Shown: piece by piece, positions 48,940 to 56,197 of the stretch | Layout: each line of letters begins with the position of its first letter | How positions within the stretch are numbered: position 1 is the first letter of the stretch | Assembly (NCBI GenBank): GCA_016743235.1 | Contig: VRZD01000011.1 | Span: 109,885-173,884, forward strand | Reading direction: 5' to 3' | Source: Pantanalinema sp. GBBB05 | GTDB taxonomy: Bacteria > Cyanobacteriota > Cyanobacteriia > Leptolyngbyales > Leptolyngbyaceae | DNA length: 64,000 bases | Position numbers and translations under genes: made by a program | The notes under the pieces: model-generated | Told to the model about the DNA's origin: nothing | The model's database searches: none | The model's input: the letters and a program-made list of their open reading frames with translations, nothing else

Positions 48940-49300
48940 TTGAATTAAGTTGTCTTGATGTGTTAAGCAATGCCATTACGAATGAATTAAGTACGATCGC
49001 AACGTTACTCAATGCAATCACAACAGAACTTAGTAACATTAATACGAAATTTAATTTGAGATAAAGTTTTATTATTAATCGAATGATCGCATTCAGTTGT
49101 CAGCCAATGCAACTCAATGAGATGACGACAAAAACAAGTAATATTAATGTCGAATTTGATTAAATATAAAACTTTATTATGAGTCAGGCGATCGCATTAA
49201 ATTGCATCGTCATGCTATTCACTGTAATCACCAGTAAATTGAGTACGAGCGCAATGTAACTTGATGGAATTCTGATCGCATTCAGTTGAGTAGCAACATA
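48940..49300. repeat. Degenerate intergenic repeat field
   Basis: Related segments recur with a spacing of roughly 85-105 bp: AACATTAAT...TTTATTATTAAT near 49035-49080 against AATATTAAT...TTTATTATGAGT near 49140-49185, and GTACGATCGCAACGTTACT near 48991 against GTACGAGCGCAATGTAACT near 49243. TGATCGCATTCAGTTG is present exactly twice (49084-49099 and 49273-49288), with a third related ATCGCATTAAATTG near 49192. No reading frame is supported. The whole 48209-49396 interval is 1188 bp without an intact gene; only this field and the kinase remnant are recognised in it. Confidence 0.65.
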
Positions 49301-49396
49301 ACTGAGCTATGACAGTGTTCTGCTCAATCAGAGGCTATCTCCGGTCGATCACTCGAGTTCGTATGATAATGGCGGGAAACCCTATGGCGCTTACTT

Positions 49397-50407
49397 GTGT
49401 GGATTTACCTCCTGAAACGCTTATTTAGTCTCTTGCCGGTGTTGCTAGGCATTACCTTATTGGTGTTTGGGCTATTGCATCTAATTCCAGGCGATCCTGC
49501 CGTAATTTTGTTAGGCGAACGGGCAACTCCTGACCAAGTTGCAGACCTACGACAACAGTTGGGACTCGATCGCCCCTTACCGTGGCAATATCTGGCATTC
49601 CTGAATAATCTGCTGCATTTGAATTTGGGCACCAGTATTATTAGCGGCATTCCGATCGTGGATGAATTACGGACGCGGTTTCCCGCCACCTTTGAGTTAG
49701 CGATCGCGGCAATGCTCGTGGCGTTAATTTTAGGGATTCCAGCGGGAATGCTGGCAGCCGTTCGTAAAAATACCTGGCTCGATCATTTGATGATGACGGG
49801 TTCTCTATTGGGGGTGTCATTACCCGTATATTGGTTGGGCTTGTTATTGATCTATTTATTTGCCGTCAATCTGCATTGGTTGCCGCCCAGTGGTCGGATT
49901 AGTGTCGATGCCGGATTTAGCTTTCAGCCACTCACCGGGTTTTATGTGCTAGATGCCTTGCTGCGATGGAACTGGTCAGCATTGCGAGATGTGTTGGCAC
50001 ATTTAATTTTGCCTGCTTTAACTCTGGGCACCATTCCCCTGGCAATTCTGGCGCGGATTACGCGATCGGCGATGTTAGAAACCCTTTCACAAGACTACAT
50101 CCGTACTGCTAGAGCCAAAGGCGTCCCAGAATTCTGGGTAATTAGCCAACATGCGTTCAAAAATGCGTTGTTACCGATTAGCACGATTACCGGACTACAA
50201 TTTGGCACATTACTCGGAGGTGCAATTCTGACGGAAACAATCTTTTCCTGGTCTGGCATCGGCTCCTGGATTTACGAAGGCATCCTGGCACGAGATTATC
50301 CCGTGGTGCAAAGCGGTGTGATGGTCGTCGCGATCGCGTTTGTGGTGATCAATTTATTGGTGGACTTGTCCTACGTTCTGATTGACCCCAGGATTCAATG
50401 GCAATGA
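49397..50407 (+). CDS. ABC transporter permease, DppB/OppB type
   Basis: 336 residues with six predicted transmembrane helices. N-terminal IYLLKRLFSLLPVLLGITLLVFGLLHLIPGDP is the DppB/OppB/NikB hallmark, and RTARAKGVPEFWVISQHAFKNAL is the EAA coupling loop. Start GTG 49397 gives the normal length. It would form the channel with the next gene for import of peptides, nickel or similar. No ATPase or binding-protein gene is next to the pair, so the energising subunits are probably elsewhere. Preceded by the degenerate repeat field. Confidence 0.9.
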   Translation: MWIYLLKRLFSLLPVLLGITLLVFGLLHLIPGDPAVILLGERATPDQVADLRQQLGLDRPLPWQYLAFLNNLLHLNLGTSIISGIPIVDELRTRFPATFELAIAAMLVALILGIPAGMLAAVRKNTWLDHLMMTGSLLGVSLPVYWLGLLLIYLFAVNLHWLPPSGRISVDAGFSFQPLTGFYVLDALLRWNWSALRDVLAHLILPALTLGTIPLAILARITRSAMLETLSQDYIRTARAKGVPEFWVISQHAFKNALLPISTITGLQFGTLLGGAILTETIFSWSGIGSWIYEGILARDYPVVQSGVMVVAIAFVVINLLVDLSYVLIDPRIQWQ

Positions 50408-51267
50408 CAACCAACGTCCTATCCTCTCAACGTGCCGCCCAACGATTTTGGCAGTCTCCCTCTGGCAGAGTGGGCTTGGGATTAAGCATCGTCCTGTTCT
50501 TGTTGGCATTACTAGCTCCCGTATTGCATCCCTACAATCCCGCCACCGATCGCAATTATCTTGCCCGACTGCTGCCTCCCAGTCCCGCTCACTGGTTTGG
50601 CACCGATGCTTTAGGACGGGACATTCTAACGCTGGTGTGGTACGGCATTCGCACATCGCTGTTAATCAGTATCGTCTCCGTCGGATTAGGGCTACTGATC
50701 GGCTTAGGGCTAGGACTGATCGCCGGATATAGTCGCGGTAAGGTCGAAGCGGTGATTAACTGGCTCACCAACATTCTGCTAGCCTTTCCCTCAATTTTGC
50801 TGGCGATCGCGATCGTCACCGTCACCAGTCCCAGTCTGCAAAGCGTCATGATTGCTGTGGGAATTGTGCAGATCCCGATTTACATTCGACTGGCACGAGC
50901 CATGGTGTTGTCGTTACGCGAACAAGAGTTTGTGCAGGCAGTCCGAGCGTTAGGCGCTTCTCCGCTGCACATTCTCAGCCGTCATATTTTGCCTGCCAGC
51001 CTACCGCCGATCGTGGTGCAAGCTACATTGTCGATCGGGACAGCAACTCTAGAAGCGGCGGGACTGGGATTTCTAGGCTTAGGGGCACAACCACCAACCC
51101 CCGAACTGGGAACAATGCTCGCCGATGCATTTAAAGGAGGCTACTCGCTCACCTCTCCCTGGACCACACTATTTCCCGGTTTAGTCATCACCTTAATGGT
51201 ATTAGCCTTTAACCTGTTAGGCGATGGCTTACGTGATAGCCTTGATCCCAAAGTCGGTAGTGATTGA
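50398..51267 (+). CDS. ABC transporter permease, DppC/OppC type
   Basis: 289 residues, six transmembrane helices. APVLHPYNPATDRNYLARLLPPSPAHWFGTDALGRDIL is the DppC/OppC N-terminal hallmark, and QAVRALGASPLHILSRHILPAS is the EAA loop. Two starts are possible: ATG 50398 (AGGATTC just upstream) and ATG 50404, which makes a 4-bp ATGA overlap with the upstream stop. Both would couple its translation to the first permease. The substrate cannot be told. No further transporter genes follow; an unknown gene of different composition comes 174 bp later. Confidence 0.9.
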   Translation: MAMTTNVLSSQRAAQRFWQSPSGRVGLGLSIVLFLLALLAPVLHPYNPATDRNYLARLLPPSPAHWFGTDALGRDILTLVWYGIRTSLLISIVSVGLGLLIGLGLGLIAGYSRGKVEAVINWLTNILLAFPSILLAIAIVTVTSPSLQSVMIAVGIVQIPIYIRLARAMVLSLREQEFVQAVRALGASPLHILSRHILPASLPPIVVQATLSIGTATLEAAGLGFLGLGAQPPTPELGTMLADAFKGGYSLTSPWTTLFPGLVITLMVLAFNLLGDGLRDSLDPKVGSD

Positions 51268-51441
51268 TCTAACTTGGCTAACAGGTGACGTAATCATTGA
51301 TTCTTCCCTTTTTACAATTTGAAGATGGTTCAGTCATCTAAAGTCATTCTCTTGATTTTTATTTCTGGAACCTTTAGATTTTTCAATCTCATTTTTAGCT
51401 CAGAATTACGATCCTAAGCAGCTAATTGCACTCTCATCCAG

Positions 51442-52536
51442 ATGAAGCTCGAACTGTCGATAATTGCCAAGTTAGAGTGGAATTCACTTATTCCTGAAGA
51501 TCCGTATGAATCTTATGCTCCTAAATACCGCACTATTGGTCCCCCTTCAATAGAGAAAGTGGGACCTTTCTTGGAACGTCCAGCACTTGTAACCTTTACC
51601 AGTCCTGGAGGCTTAGTAAGTCTCGTAATTCGCCGTGTGGAAGTTATGCCTTTAGTGATTCTGTTTGGGCAGCAACCTAAAGTCATTCCTCTCCCATATT
51701 CTCCAAGAGCCGTTAGTGCTCGCTCCGATGGAGCATGGGTACTTGAAGGAACAACCTTGACTCACTATGATGTTTCAGGAAATATTGTGAAATCTATTGC
51801 TATTGATGTTCTTGGAGCACAGCTAATTGGAGTTACAGATAATAGTGTTTGGGTTGTTAGCAGGGGGCAAGCTCAATTTATTGATGCTGAAGGTCATGCC
51901 CGCACTCCTTACCAATGGAAAAATTCACCACGTTCACCAGTGAATTTGATGCAGGATAGTATATGTTGGTTGACTTATGAATTAGAAAGAATTTGTTGTT
52001 TAGACCCTAATGGTTCAGAGCAAGTCATTCCACCACCTGTTCCTCAGCGAGTTGGAGGAATATTATCAGCAATTGTGAAGAATAACCTAATAACAACTGG
52101 TCTCTTCAACAGATATTTCTATTACCGCTCTGATGGCAAAACATTTCAATTAAATGTAATAACTGCTGGCTTAACGACAAGTGGAGAACCTTTTATATCA
52201 TTTACCAAAAAAGATGGTAGACAAAGTTGGATTTATTTATTAACTAACGGCACTATTCGTCAGTTTCCTGATGTATTACAGATAGTTGGCGTTGATCAAG
52301 ATAGAACTTTAGCCTACAGCCGCGATCGAGCAATATGGTACAAAGGTACAGAATTAGAGTCTAGTTTTATTGTAGGCTCCTCTAATTTTCGTGAACAGAT
52401 CTTTCCCTATATCTGGAATTCTTGGGGCGCTTGGGGATTGTTCTTTGAACCTACAATCACATCAGACGGAACGATAATTTTATCGACTACTGGTTCCAGT
52501 GGGTTAGCCGTGATTGGATTATGTTGGACACCTTAG
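51442..52536 (+). CDS. Unknown protein, possible beta-propeller
   Basis: 364 residues, no signal peptide, no recognised domain. Repeated short beta-rich units (for example SDGAWVLEGTTLTHYDVSG, TDNSVWVVSRGQAQFIDAEG, TNGTIRQFPDVLQIVGVDQD) resemble blades of a beta-propeller such as an NHL/WD-like or lyase-type repeat. The DNA is AT-richer and HIP1-poor relative to the flanks, and codon choice differs from dppC upstream. Function unknown. It opens the accessory island; it may be a foreign gene. ATG 51442 follows TCATCCAG, not a strong Shine-Dalgarno. Confidence 0.65.
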   Translation: MKLELSIIAKLEWNSLIPEDPYESYAPKYRTIGPPSIEKVGPFLERPALVTFTSPGGLVSLVIRRVEVMPLVILFGQQPKVIPLPYSPRAVSARSDGAWVLEGTTLTHYDVSGNIVKSIAIDVLGAQLIGVTDNSVWVVSRGQAQFIDAEGHARTPYQWKNSPRSPVNLMQDSICWLTYELERICCLDPNGSEQVIPPPVPQRVGGILSAIVKNNLITTGLFNRYFYYRSDGKTFQLNVITAGLTTSGEPFISFTKKDGRQSWIYLLTNGTIRQFPDVLQIVGVDQDRTLAYSRDRAIWYKGTELESSFIVGSSNFREQIFPYIWNSWGAWGLFFEPTITSDGTIILSTTGSSGLAVIGLCWTP

Positions 52537-52631
52537 AATGAGCCATTTTATGCTCAACTCCCGTAAACCTGCTATTGCGATATATTTGAGGCTTTTAATT
52601 AACCAACATAGCAAGTTGAAAGAGGGATTCT

Positions 52632-53044
52632 ATGTATCTCGATCGGGCAAAGAAAGCGTATCAAGAAATGCTTCAGACGCTAAATTGGATAGACGAAGCT
52701 AGACCTTGTACAGTAGATGAGATACAGGCTATTGAGCAACAACTGAAACTACCATTGCCATCACTTATCAGGAGTTTCTGCTCTAGATAGGACACGGTTC
52801 TGGAGAGTTTATGAGAGGAGAAGATTTTCAGTTTGGGCAGATTGAGTCTATTCGAGAAAGTGCTCTTGAGTTAATGCAGTTCAACAACTTTCCAGAAGCA
52901 TTGCCAGATGATGCCATTGTATTCACTGCTCATCAAGGCTATGTATTTGGATTCATACGAGCATCTGAAGGAGACAACCCTCCTATTCATTTCTATATTG
53001 AGCAAGGAGGATGGACAAGGTTTGATTCAATGTTAGGGGGCTGA
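52632..53044 (+). pseudogene. SMI1/KNR4-family gene, frameshifted and interrupted
   Basis: ATG 52632 with GAGGG upstream starts MYLDRAKKAYQEMLQTLNW, then EARPCTVDEIQAIEQQLKLP, a normal SMI1/KNR4 N-terminus. Near 52760 the frame shifts: the other frame reads ITYQEFLL, a TAG where TGG is expected, then IGHGSGEF and continues to RGEDFQFGQIESIRESALEL. The end at 53044 is IEQGGWTRFDSMLGG, shorter than usual for the family. SMI1/KNR4 proteins often act as immunity or toxin-associated proteins. Two lesions make the gene non-functional unless the sequence has errors. Confidence 0.75.
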
Positions 53045-53436
53045 CTTTAACAGTCTGACAAAGCCCTCCTGCTCAAAATGCCGATCAGTTGTCAATGCCT
53101 CTGTCATTCCACGCTGACGCATCAAAACAAAACTGACTGCATCACATAACGAATAGGTCTTATCTTGCCGATCGCTTAATAGCTGCATAGCTTCTCGATG
53201 CACTTTCTCATCTACCCAAACTGTTTCGATATCTGGGTTATCAAGTAAGTCCATCACAAATGTCAGTACCGCAGAACGAGGAAACCGACGTATTAAAGCC
53301 AAAGCAACTAACTCAGATAAAACATAACTATGAGTCAAATACTTCTTGTTGACGCTGTTAAGAAATAGCACTGCTTCTTGATGCTGAGGCTCATTTTGAT
53401 GGATATAACACAGTAATCCGACGTATCTAGAAGCAC
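53033..53436 (-). pseudogene. PIN-domain (VapC-like) toxin, frameshifted
   Basis: From GTG 53436 the minus strand begins FVLLDTS, the normal first acidic motif of a PIN toxin. A single-base frameshift near 53417-53420 is then needed to continue as GLLCYIHQNEPQHQEAV and LNSVNKKYLTHSYVLSELVA, down to LTTDRHFEQEGFVRLLKSAP. With that one base restored, it is a full-length PIN ribonuclease with the acidic residues in LLDTS, TYSLCDAVS and TTDRHF. Nothing intact is translated from a single start. Its antitoxin gene lies 10 bp upstream (53446-53730). Confidence 0.82.
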
Positions 53437-53445
53437 AAACTGACC

Positions 53446-53730
53446 TTACCCTTCATACTCACTGGCATAGGCTCTTGCAAGATCAGCATCAATGCTGGCA
53501 TTGTCTACACCTGTTGCATACCCAAGACTGATTGCCCCAGCATGGCTTCTAAATCGCTGCCGCGCCTCTTCTTGCAGTTCTGCTGAACCCAAAACCTTAC
53601 TTACACCATGACTTTGATGACTGAGTGCAGCAACAATCCACTCTGCAATAGACAGACCTACAGCGTTAGCTTTCTGCTGTAAATCTGCATAAACTTCGTC
53701 ACTTAATTCTAGAGTTAGTTGCTGACTCAT
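53446..53730 (-). CDS. Ribbon-helix-helix-type antitoxin of the PIN toxin
   Basis: 94 residues from ATG 53730 (MSQQLTLELSDEVYADLQQK), the normal start of this group; an earlier in-frame start adds only a non-conserved leader. The N-terminus is of the type LELSDEVYADLQQKANAVGLSIAEWIV (ribbon-helix-helix-like DNA binding); the C-terminus is toxin binding (RFRSHAGAISLGYATGVDNASIDADLARAY). It stands immediately before a frameshifted PIN toxin on the same strand. The gene is intact, so it could bind its operator without an active toxin. Confidence 0.82.
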   Translation of the reverse strand: MSQQLTLELSDEVYADLQQKANAVGLSIAEWIVAALSHQSHGVSKVLGSAELQEEARQRFRSHAGAISLGYATGVDNASIDADLARAYASEYEG

Positions 53731-53830
53731 ACGGACTAGAGAATTTGACAGAATTATCAGCAATTATAGCGTTTGTAGCGCTTAAGTCTTTGTTGCTCAT
53801 ATCGATTAGCCCTTCGTGCAAAATCCTCAT
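53699..53830 (-). pseudogene. Truncated toxin start after the Phd antitoxin
   Basis: The antitoxin stop overlaps an ATG (ATGA at 53827-53830) in a frame of 43 codons beginning MRIL. That is the usual start of a VapC-type toxin (MRILLDTH). The continuation HEGLIDMSNKDLSATNAI is unlike any PIN or RelE domain, and the frame ends inside the next antitoxin gene. I infer that the toxin gene was deleted after its first few codons and joined to unrelated sequence. Confidence 0.5.
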
Positions 53831-54063
53831 TTGCCCTCAAAGGCATTGAGTACATCCTCCGGCAAAGGAGCGTCGAAATCATCTGGAACAGTAAACTCGC
53901 CTGCACATAACCCAAAGGGTCGCAACTGCTTACTACTAGTAATAGGTCTAAGTTCAGCGATCGGCTTGTCAGATTGAACAATAACAAGCGTTTCACCTGC
54001 CTCTACTTGACGAAGATACTTTAGAGGATCGCGTTGAATTTCATCAACAGTGACATTCAACAT
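53827..54063 (-). CDS. Phd/YefM-family antitoxin
   Basis: 78 residues: MLNVTVDEIQRDPLKYLRQVEAGETLVI is the Phd/YefM DNA-binding dimer domain, followed by a toxin-binding tail (RPFGLCAGEFTVPDDFDAPLPEDVL). The length is complete, and the typical IAELRPI motif is present. The stop overlaps a following ATG by 4 bp, as in an intact module, but the toxin behind it is reduced to about four recognisable codons. It is therefore an orphan antitoxin, probably still able to bind its own operator. Confidence 0.88.
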   Translation of the reverse strand: MLNVTVDEIQRDPLKYLRQVEAGETLVIVQSDKPIAELRPITSSKQLRPFGLCAGEFTVPDDFDAPLPEDVLNAFEGK

Positions 54064-54160
54064 AATAATTGTCTCAATACAAATTTTATGAATAGTGCTC
54101 CATGCTCTCTTGCATTATGTCGTCACACAGGAAGTAGAGCAACCATAACAACAAACCTTA

Positions 54161-54214
54161 CTACTGGTGACTTTCTAGCCAAGCCCCCAATTCGGTAAGG
54201 GCAGAGAAATTGTG
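54161..54214 (-). pseudogene. Tail of an Rpn/DUF4351 gene, second copy
   Basis: The minus strand encodes NFSALTELGAWLESHQ followed by TAG, the last codons of a DUF4351-type gene. It matches 54656-54702, the tail of the larger Rpn remnant, at 43 of 47 bases (54166-54212). The rest of this copy is absent. It marks the other end of a region containing the UPF0175/DUF3368 pair. Confidence 0.7.
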
Positions 54215-54228
54215 ATGAAAGCCACATT

Positions 54229-54372
54229 TCACTCTCCTGCTTCTTGGAGCGTCCGATCATAAAGAGCTTGGCTGACTCGAAAGCCAGCTTGATTGATCAA
54301 ACGATCGAGAATTGGCGTGAGAACTGGGATAAGCCCCTGTTGTTTAGCATAAATGTTGCTCACAACAACCAT
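54229..54372 (-). pseudogene. DUF3368 (PIN-like) toxin with a large internal deletion
   Basis: A 47-codon frame begins MVVVSNI, the normal N-terminus of DUF3368 (MIVVSNTSP), and jumps directly to KQQGLIPVLTPILDRL and INQAGFRVSQALYDRTLQ, EAGE, the normal C-terminus. About 110 residues, including the catalytic acidic core, are missing; the junction remains in frame. Its ATG overlaps the UPF0175 stop (TAATG). It is a very clear internal deletion, and leaves a short peptide that could still be made. Confidence 0.85.
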
Positions 54373-54608
54373 TACCAACCGTCCTCGCGCAGACTGTTGA
54401 GATCTTGTTCTAAATCTTCAATATCGTAATGAACACAGATGCCACGACTGGCGATTAATTGCTGAAACTCAATCTGATGCAAGCCAGCAAGTTGACTAGC
54501 AGTACCGAGGGTAATGCTTTCCTGTTGGAACAGTGAGATCGCAAGCTCGGTGCGGAGATCTGCTTCACTGATTTGTAGGGCATCGGGAAGGTCGATCGTG
54601 ATTTGCAT
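54372..54608 (-). CDS. UPF0175 family antitoxin-like protein
   Basis: 78 residues: MQITIDLPDALQISEADLRTE followed by LAISLFQQESITLGTASQLAGL, with a helix-turn-helix-like region, and ending GICVHYDIEDLEQDLNSLRE. UPF0175 proteins precede DUF3368 PIN-like proteins in many cyanobacteria as a presumed toxin-antitoxin pair. The stop codon overlaps the next ATG by one base (TAATG). The partner toxin is gutted. The gene is intact and begins 4 bases after the end of the Rpn remnant, so it was once in a longer operon. Confidence 0.88.
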   Translation of the reverse strand: MQITIDLPDALQISEADLRTELAISLFQQESITLGTASQLAGLHQIEFQQLIASRGICVHYDIEDLEQDLNSLREDGW

Positions 54609-54611
54609 GGG

Positions 54612-55040
54612 TTAGTCTCCTTGGTTGGGGGTTTCGCTGAGTTTGTCAATCTCCTGGTGGCTTTCTAGCCAAGCCTTCAATTCGGCAAGGGCAGAGAAAT
54701 TGAGTAAAGCGATCGCCAGAGCTTCCAGTTGAGTCAGGTTTAATTGACAGATGCGATCGTGTAACTGATCCGGGAGTTGCCCAACTCGTTGCTGAAGCAG
54801 AAGCAGAAGCAGCGATCGTGGTCCTTCCTGTCGCCCTTACTGCCGTCCTTCCTGTCGTCCTTGTTGGATGCCACGCTCAAAGCCGATTTCTTCCACACTC
54901 GTAATGTAGGGCACTTTGCGTTCCTCCTCGTAAGCCTTCAACTCTTGCCAAAACGTCTGCTTCAAACCCTCTGGCAAGATCATAACCCAATCAATAAACT
55001 TGAATAGATTCAGCACTTCCCGCCGACTGTACCCCGCCAT
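54612..55040 (-). pseudogene. Rpn/DUF4351 family gene, 5' truncated with an internal stop
   Basis: Beginning at 55040 the minus strand reads GYSRREVLNLFKFIDWVMIL and LKQTFWQELKAYEEERKVPY, then GRQEGRQ repeats, an in-frame TAA (54837-54839) within the repeat, and in the same frame SLLLLLLQQRVGQLPDQL, LEALAIALLNFSALAELKAW and LESHQ. This is the C-terminal half of the Rpn-type PDDEXK nuclease/putative transposase family with a DUF4351 domain. The N-terminal nuclease half is missing; its place is taken by the start of the lipoprotein gene on the other strand. Confidence 0.85.
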
Positions 55041-55839
55041 GATGAAAATAGCTTTAAAGATTGGAATTTTAGGAATAACAATTGCGACTTTGAGTAGCTG
55101 TTACCAAACTTTTGGCTCTGATGATTCTCATTCCCCTACTTCATCGCCATTACCATCTATTCGATCTAGTAACATCAAAAGTATAGGCATTCAGTCGCAT
55201 TCTGAACCATCATACGTTTCGGTAGAGGATTGGATGAAACATAGGCTGTCCCAACTGAGAAATTCAAAGGAAGAATATGTAAATTCAGAGGAAAATAGAA
55301 GCATCATGGAGAAACTTTTAAAGAAAGATCCTAAGTTTCGTAGGATTGCAGCGACCTGTAATCCTACGAAACTTACTCAGATAGACAAACCGTTTAATGT
55401 TTTTCCTCTACAACATCCGATCGAGCCAGGTATTTACTTGATAGTTTTACAGTGTACAAGCGGCGGACGATCTGCCAATTCCTATCGTTTATTTACTTAT
55501 ACAGATAGTCAAGGGATTAACCCAAAACCACTTAAACTTACAGTGGTATCAATCAAAGAAATGCGCGTTATAAAAAATGGATTGCCAACCTTCCAATACA
55601 CGGGTGAATTAAAGTTTGAAGACACTATAAACTTAGTTTCCAAGGGTTTAGGCTATGATCCCAAGAAAAAAGAGTTATTGCTAGCAAGCGGATGTAACCG
55701 AGCCGATGGTCGTATATATTCTTTGACTAAATATCATTATAAACATGGAAAATTTATTTTAAGTGAATTTTGGCATGATGATTTAAGTAATACTCAATGC
55801 ATTAAAGAGAATAAGTTGAGAAAGCTTTATTCATCTTAA
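55039..55839 (+). CDS. Putative lipoprotein, DUF1176-like
   Basis: 266 residues from ATG 55039 (or ATG 55042). The start MMKIALKIGILGITIATLSSC has a lipobox, so it should be a lipoprotein. A Ser/Pro-rich linker leads to a C-terminal domain with paired Cys (TCNPTKL, LQCTSGG, SGCNRADG, TQC) and aromatic pattern: YLIVLQCTSGGRSANSYRLF, then SGCNRADGRIYSLTKYHY. This resembles DUF1176 proteins, but I could not confirm the match. The DNA is AT-rich and HIP1-poor, in an island of decayed genes. The start codon region coincides with the truncation point of the Rpn remnant on the other strand. Confidence 0.6.
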   Translation: MMKIALKIGILGITIATLSSCYQTFGSDDSHSPTSSPLPSIRSSNIKSIGIQSHSEPSYVSVEDWMKHRLSQLRNSKEEYVNSEENRSIMEKLLKKDPKFRRIAATCNPTKLTQIDKPFNVFPLQHPIEPGIYLIVLQCTSGGRSANSYRLFTYTDSQGINPKPLKLTVVSIKEMRVIKNGLPTFQYTGELKFEDTINLVSKGLGYDPKKKELLLASGCNRADGRIYSLTKYHYKHGKFILSEFWHDDLSNTQCIKENKLRKLYSS

Positions 55840-55985
55840 GCTCACAAGGGATTCATCTGTCAAAGATCTAAATACTAGCCGATATGAAAGCTAATAGTAC
55901 GCTCACTTGATAGTAATACACTCTATAAGAGTAGCAACCGCACTAAGAAATACCTACTTGATTTTGAGAACTTAGGAGGATGTTT

Positions 55986-56168
55986 ATGCACGAATCATGG
56001 TGGATGTGGGTTTTTGTTGTCTTTTTCTATGTATATCCCATTATTTTACTTAGACTTAAACTTACAAAAGCAAATAAAAGATTGCTAGAGAAGGATAGAA
56101 GAGTAGAGGAGATAGAAAATAGGTTGAAAGAGTTGGAAAAGGCTTTAAAACCAGAGCAGCACGATTAG
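55986..56168 (+). CDS. Small membrane protein with C-terminal coiled coil
   Basis: 60 residues from ATG 55986. AGGAGG (55974-55979) abuts an earlier ATG (55980) but sits 6 bases before this one, so 55986 is the better start. One transmembrane helix (about 3-23, MWVFVVFFYVYPIILL) is followed by a heptad coiled coil (LEKDRRVEEIENRLKELEKAL). An inverted repeat ACTCT-ATA-AGAGT with a TATAAG core at 55920-55932 lies upstream and could be a promoter or operator. The family is not recognised. A similar protein follows 29 bp later. Confidence 0.65.
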   Translation: MHESWWMWVFVVFFYVYPIILLRLKLTKANKRLLEKDRRVEEIENRLKELEKALKPEQHD

Positions 56169-56197
56169 AAAAACGGTAGTTTATAAGGTGGGTAGAA

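Larger units (their letters stand above)
54166..54702. repeat. 47-bp direct repeat flanking the UPF0175/DUF3368 locus
   Basis: Copies at 54166-54212 and 54656-54702 share 43 of 47 bases (both contain CTTTCTAGCCAAG and GGGCAGAGAAATTG), spaced 490 bp. Both encode the C-terminus of DUF4351. They flank UPF0175 and the remnant of DUF3368, so the arrangement arose by duplication or insertion and could recombine to lose the locus. Confidence 0.75.

Noticed and set aside
48940..49300. CRISPR-like array
   Set aside because: Units are degenerate and of uneven spacing, with no constant repeat-spacer pattern and no cas genes in the window.
53757..53996. 79-codon minus-strand frame overlapping the Phd antitoxin
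   Set aside because: Shadow of the antitoxin gene in another frame; the Phd frame is a clear family match.
54244..54429. 61-codon plus-strand frame
   Set aside because: Antisense to the DUF3368 remnant and UPF0175, which are recognised on the minus strand.
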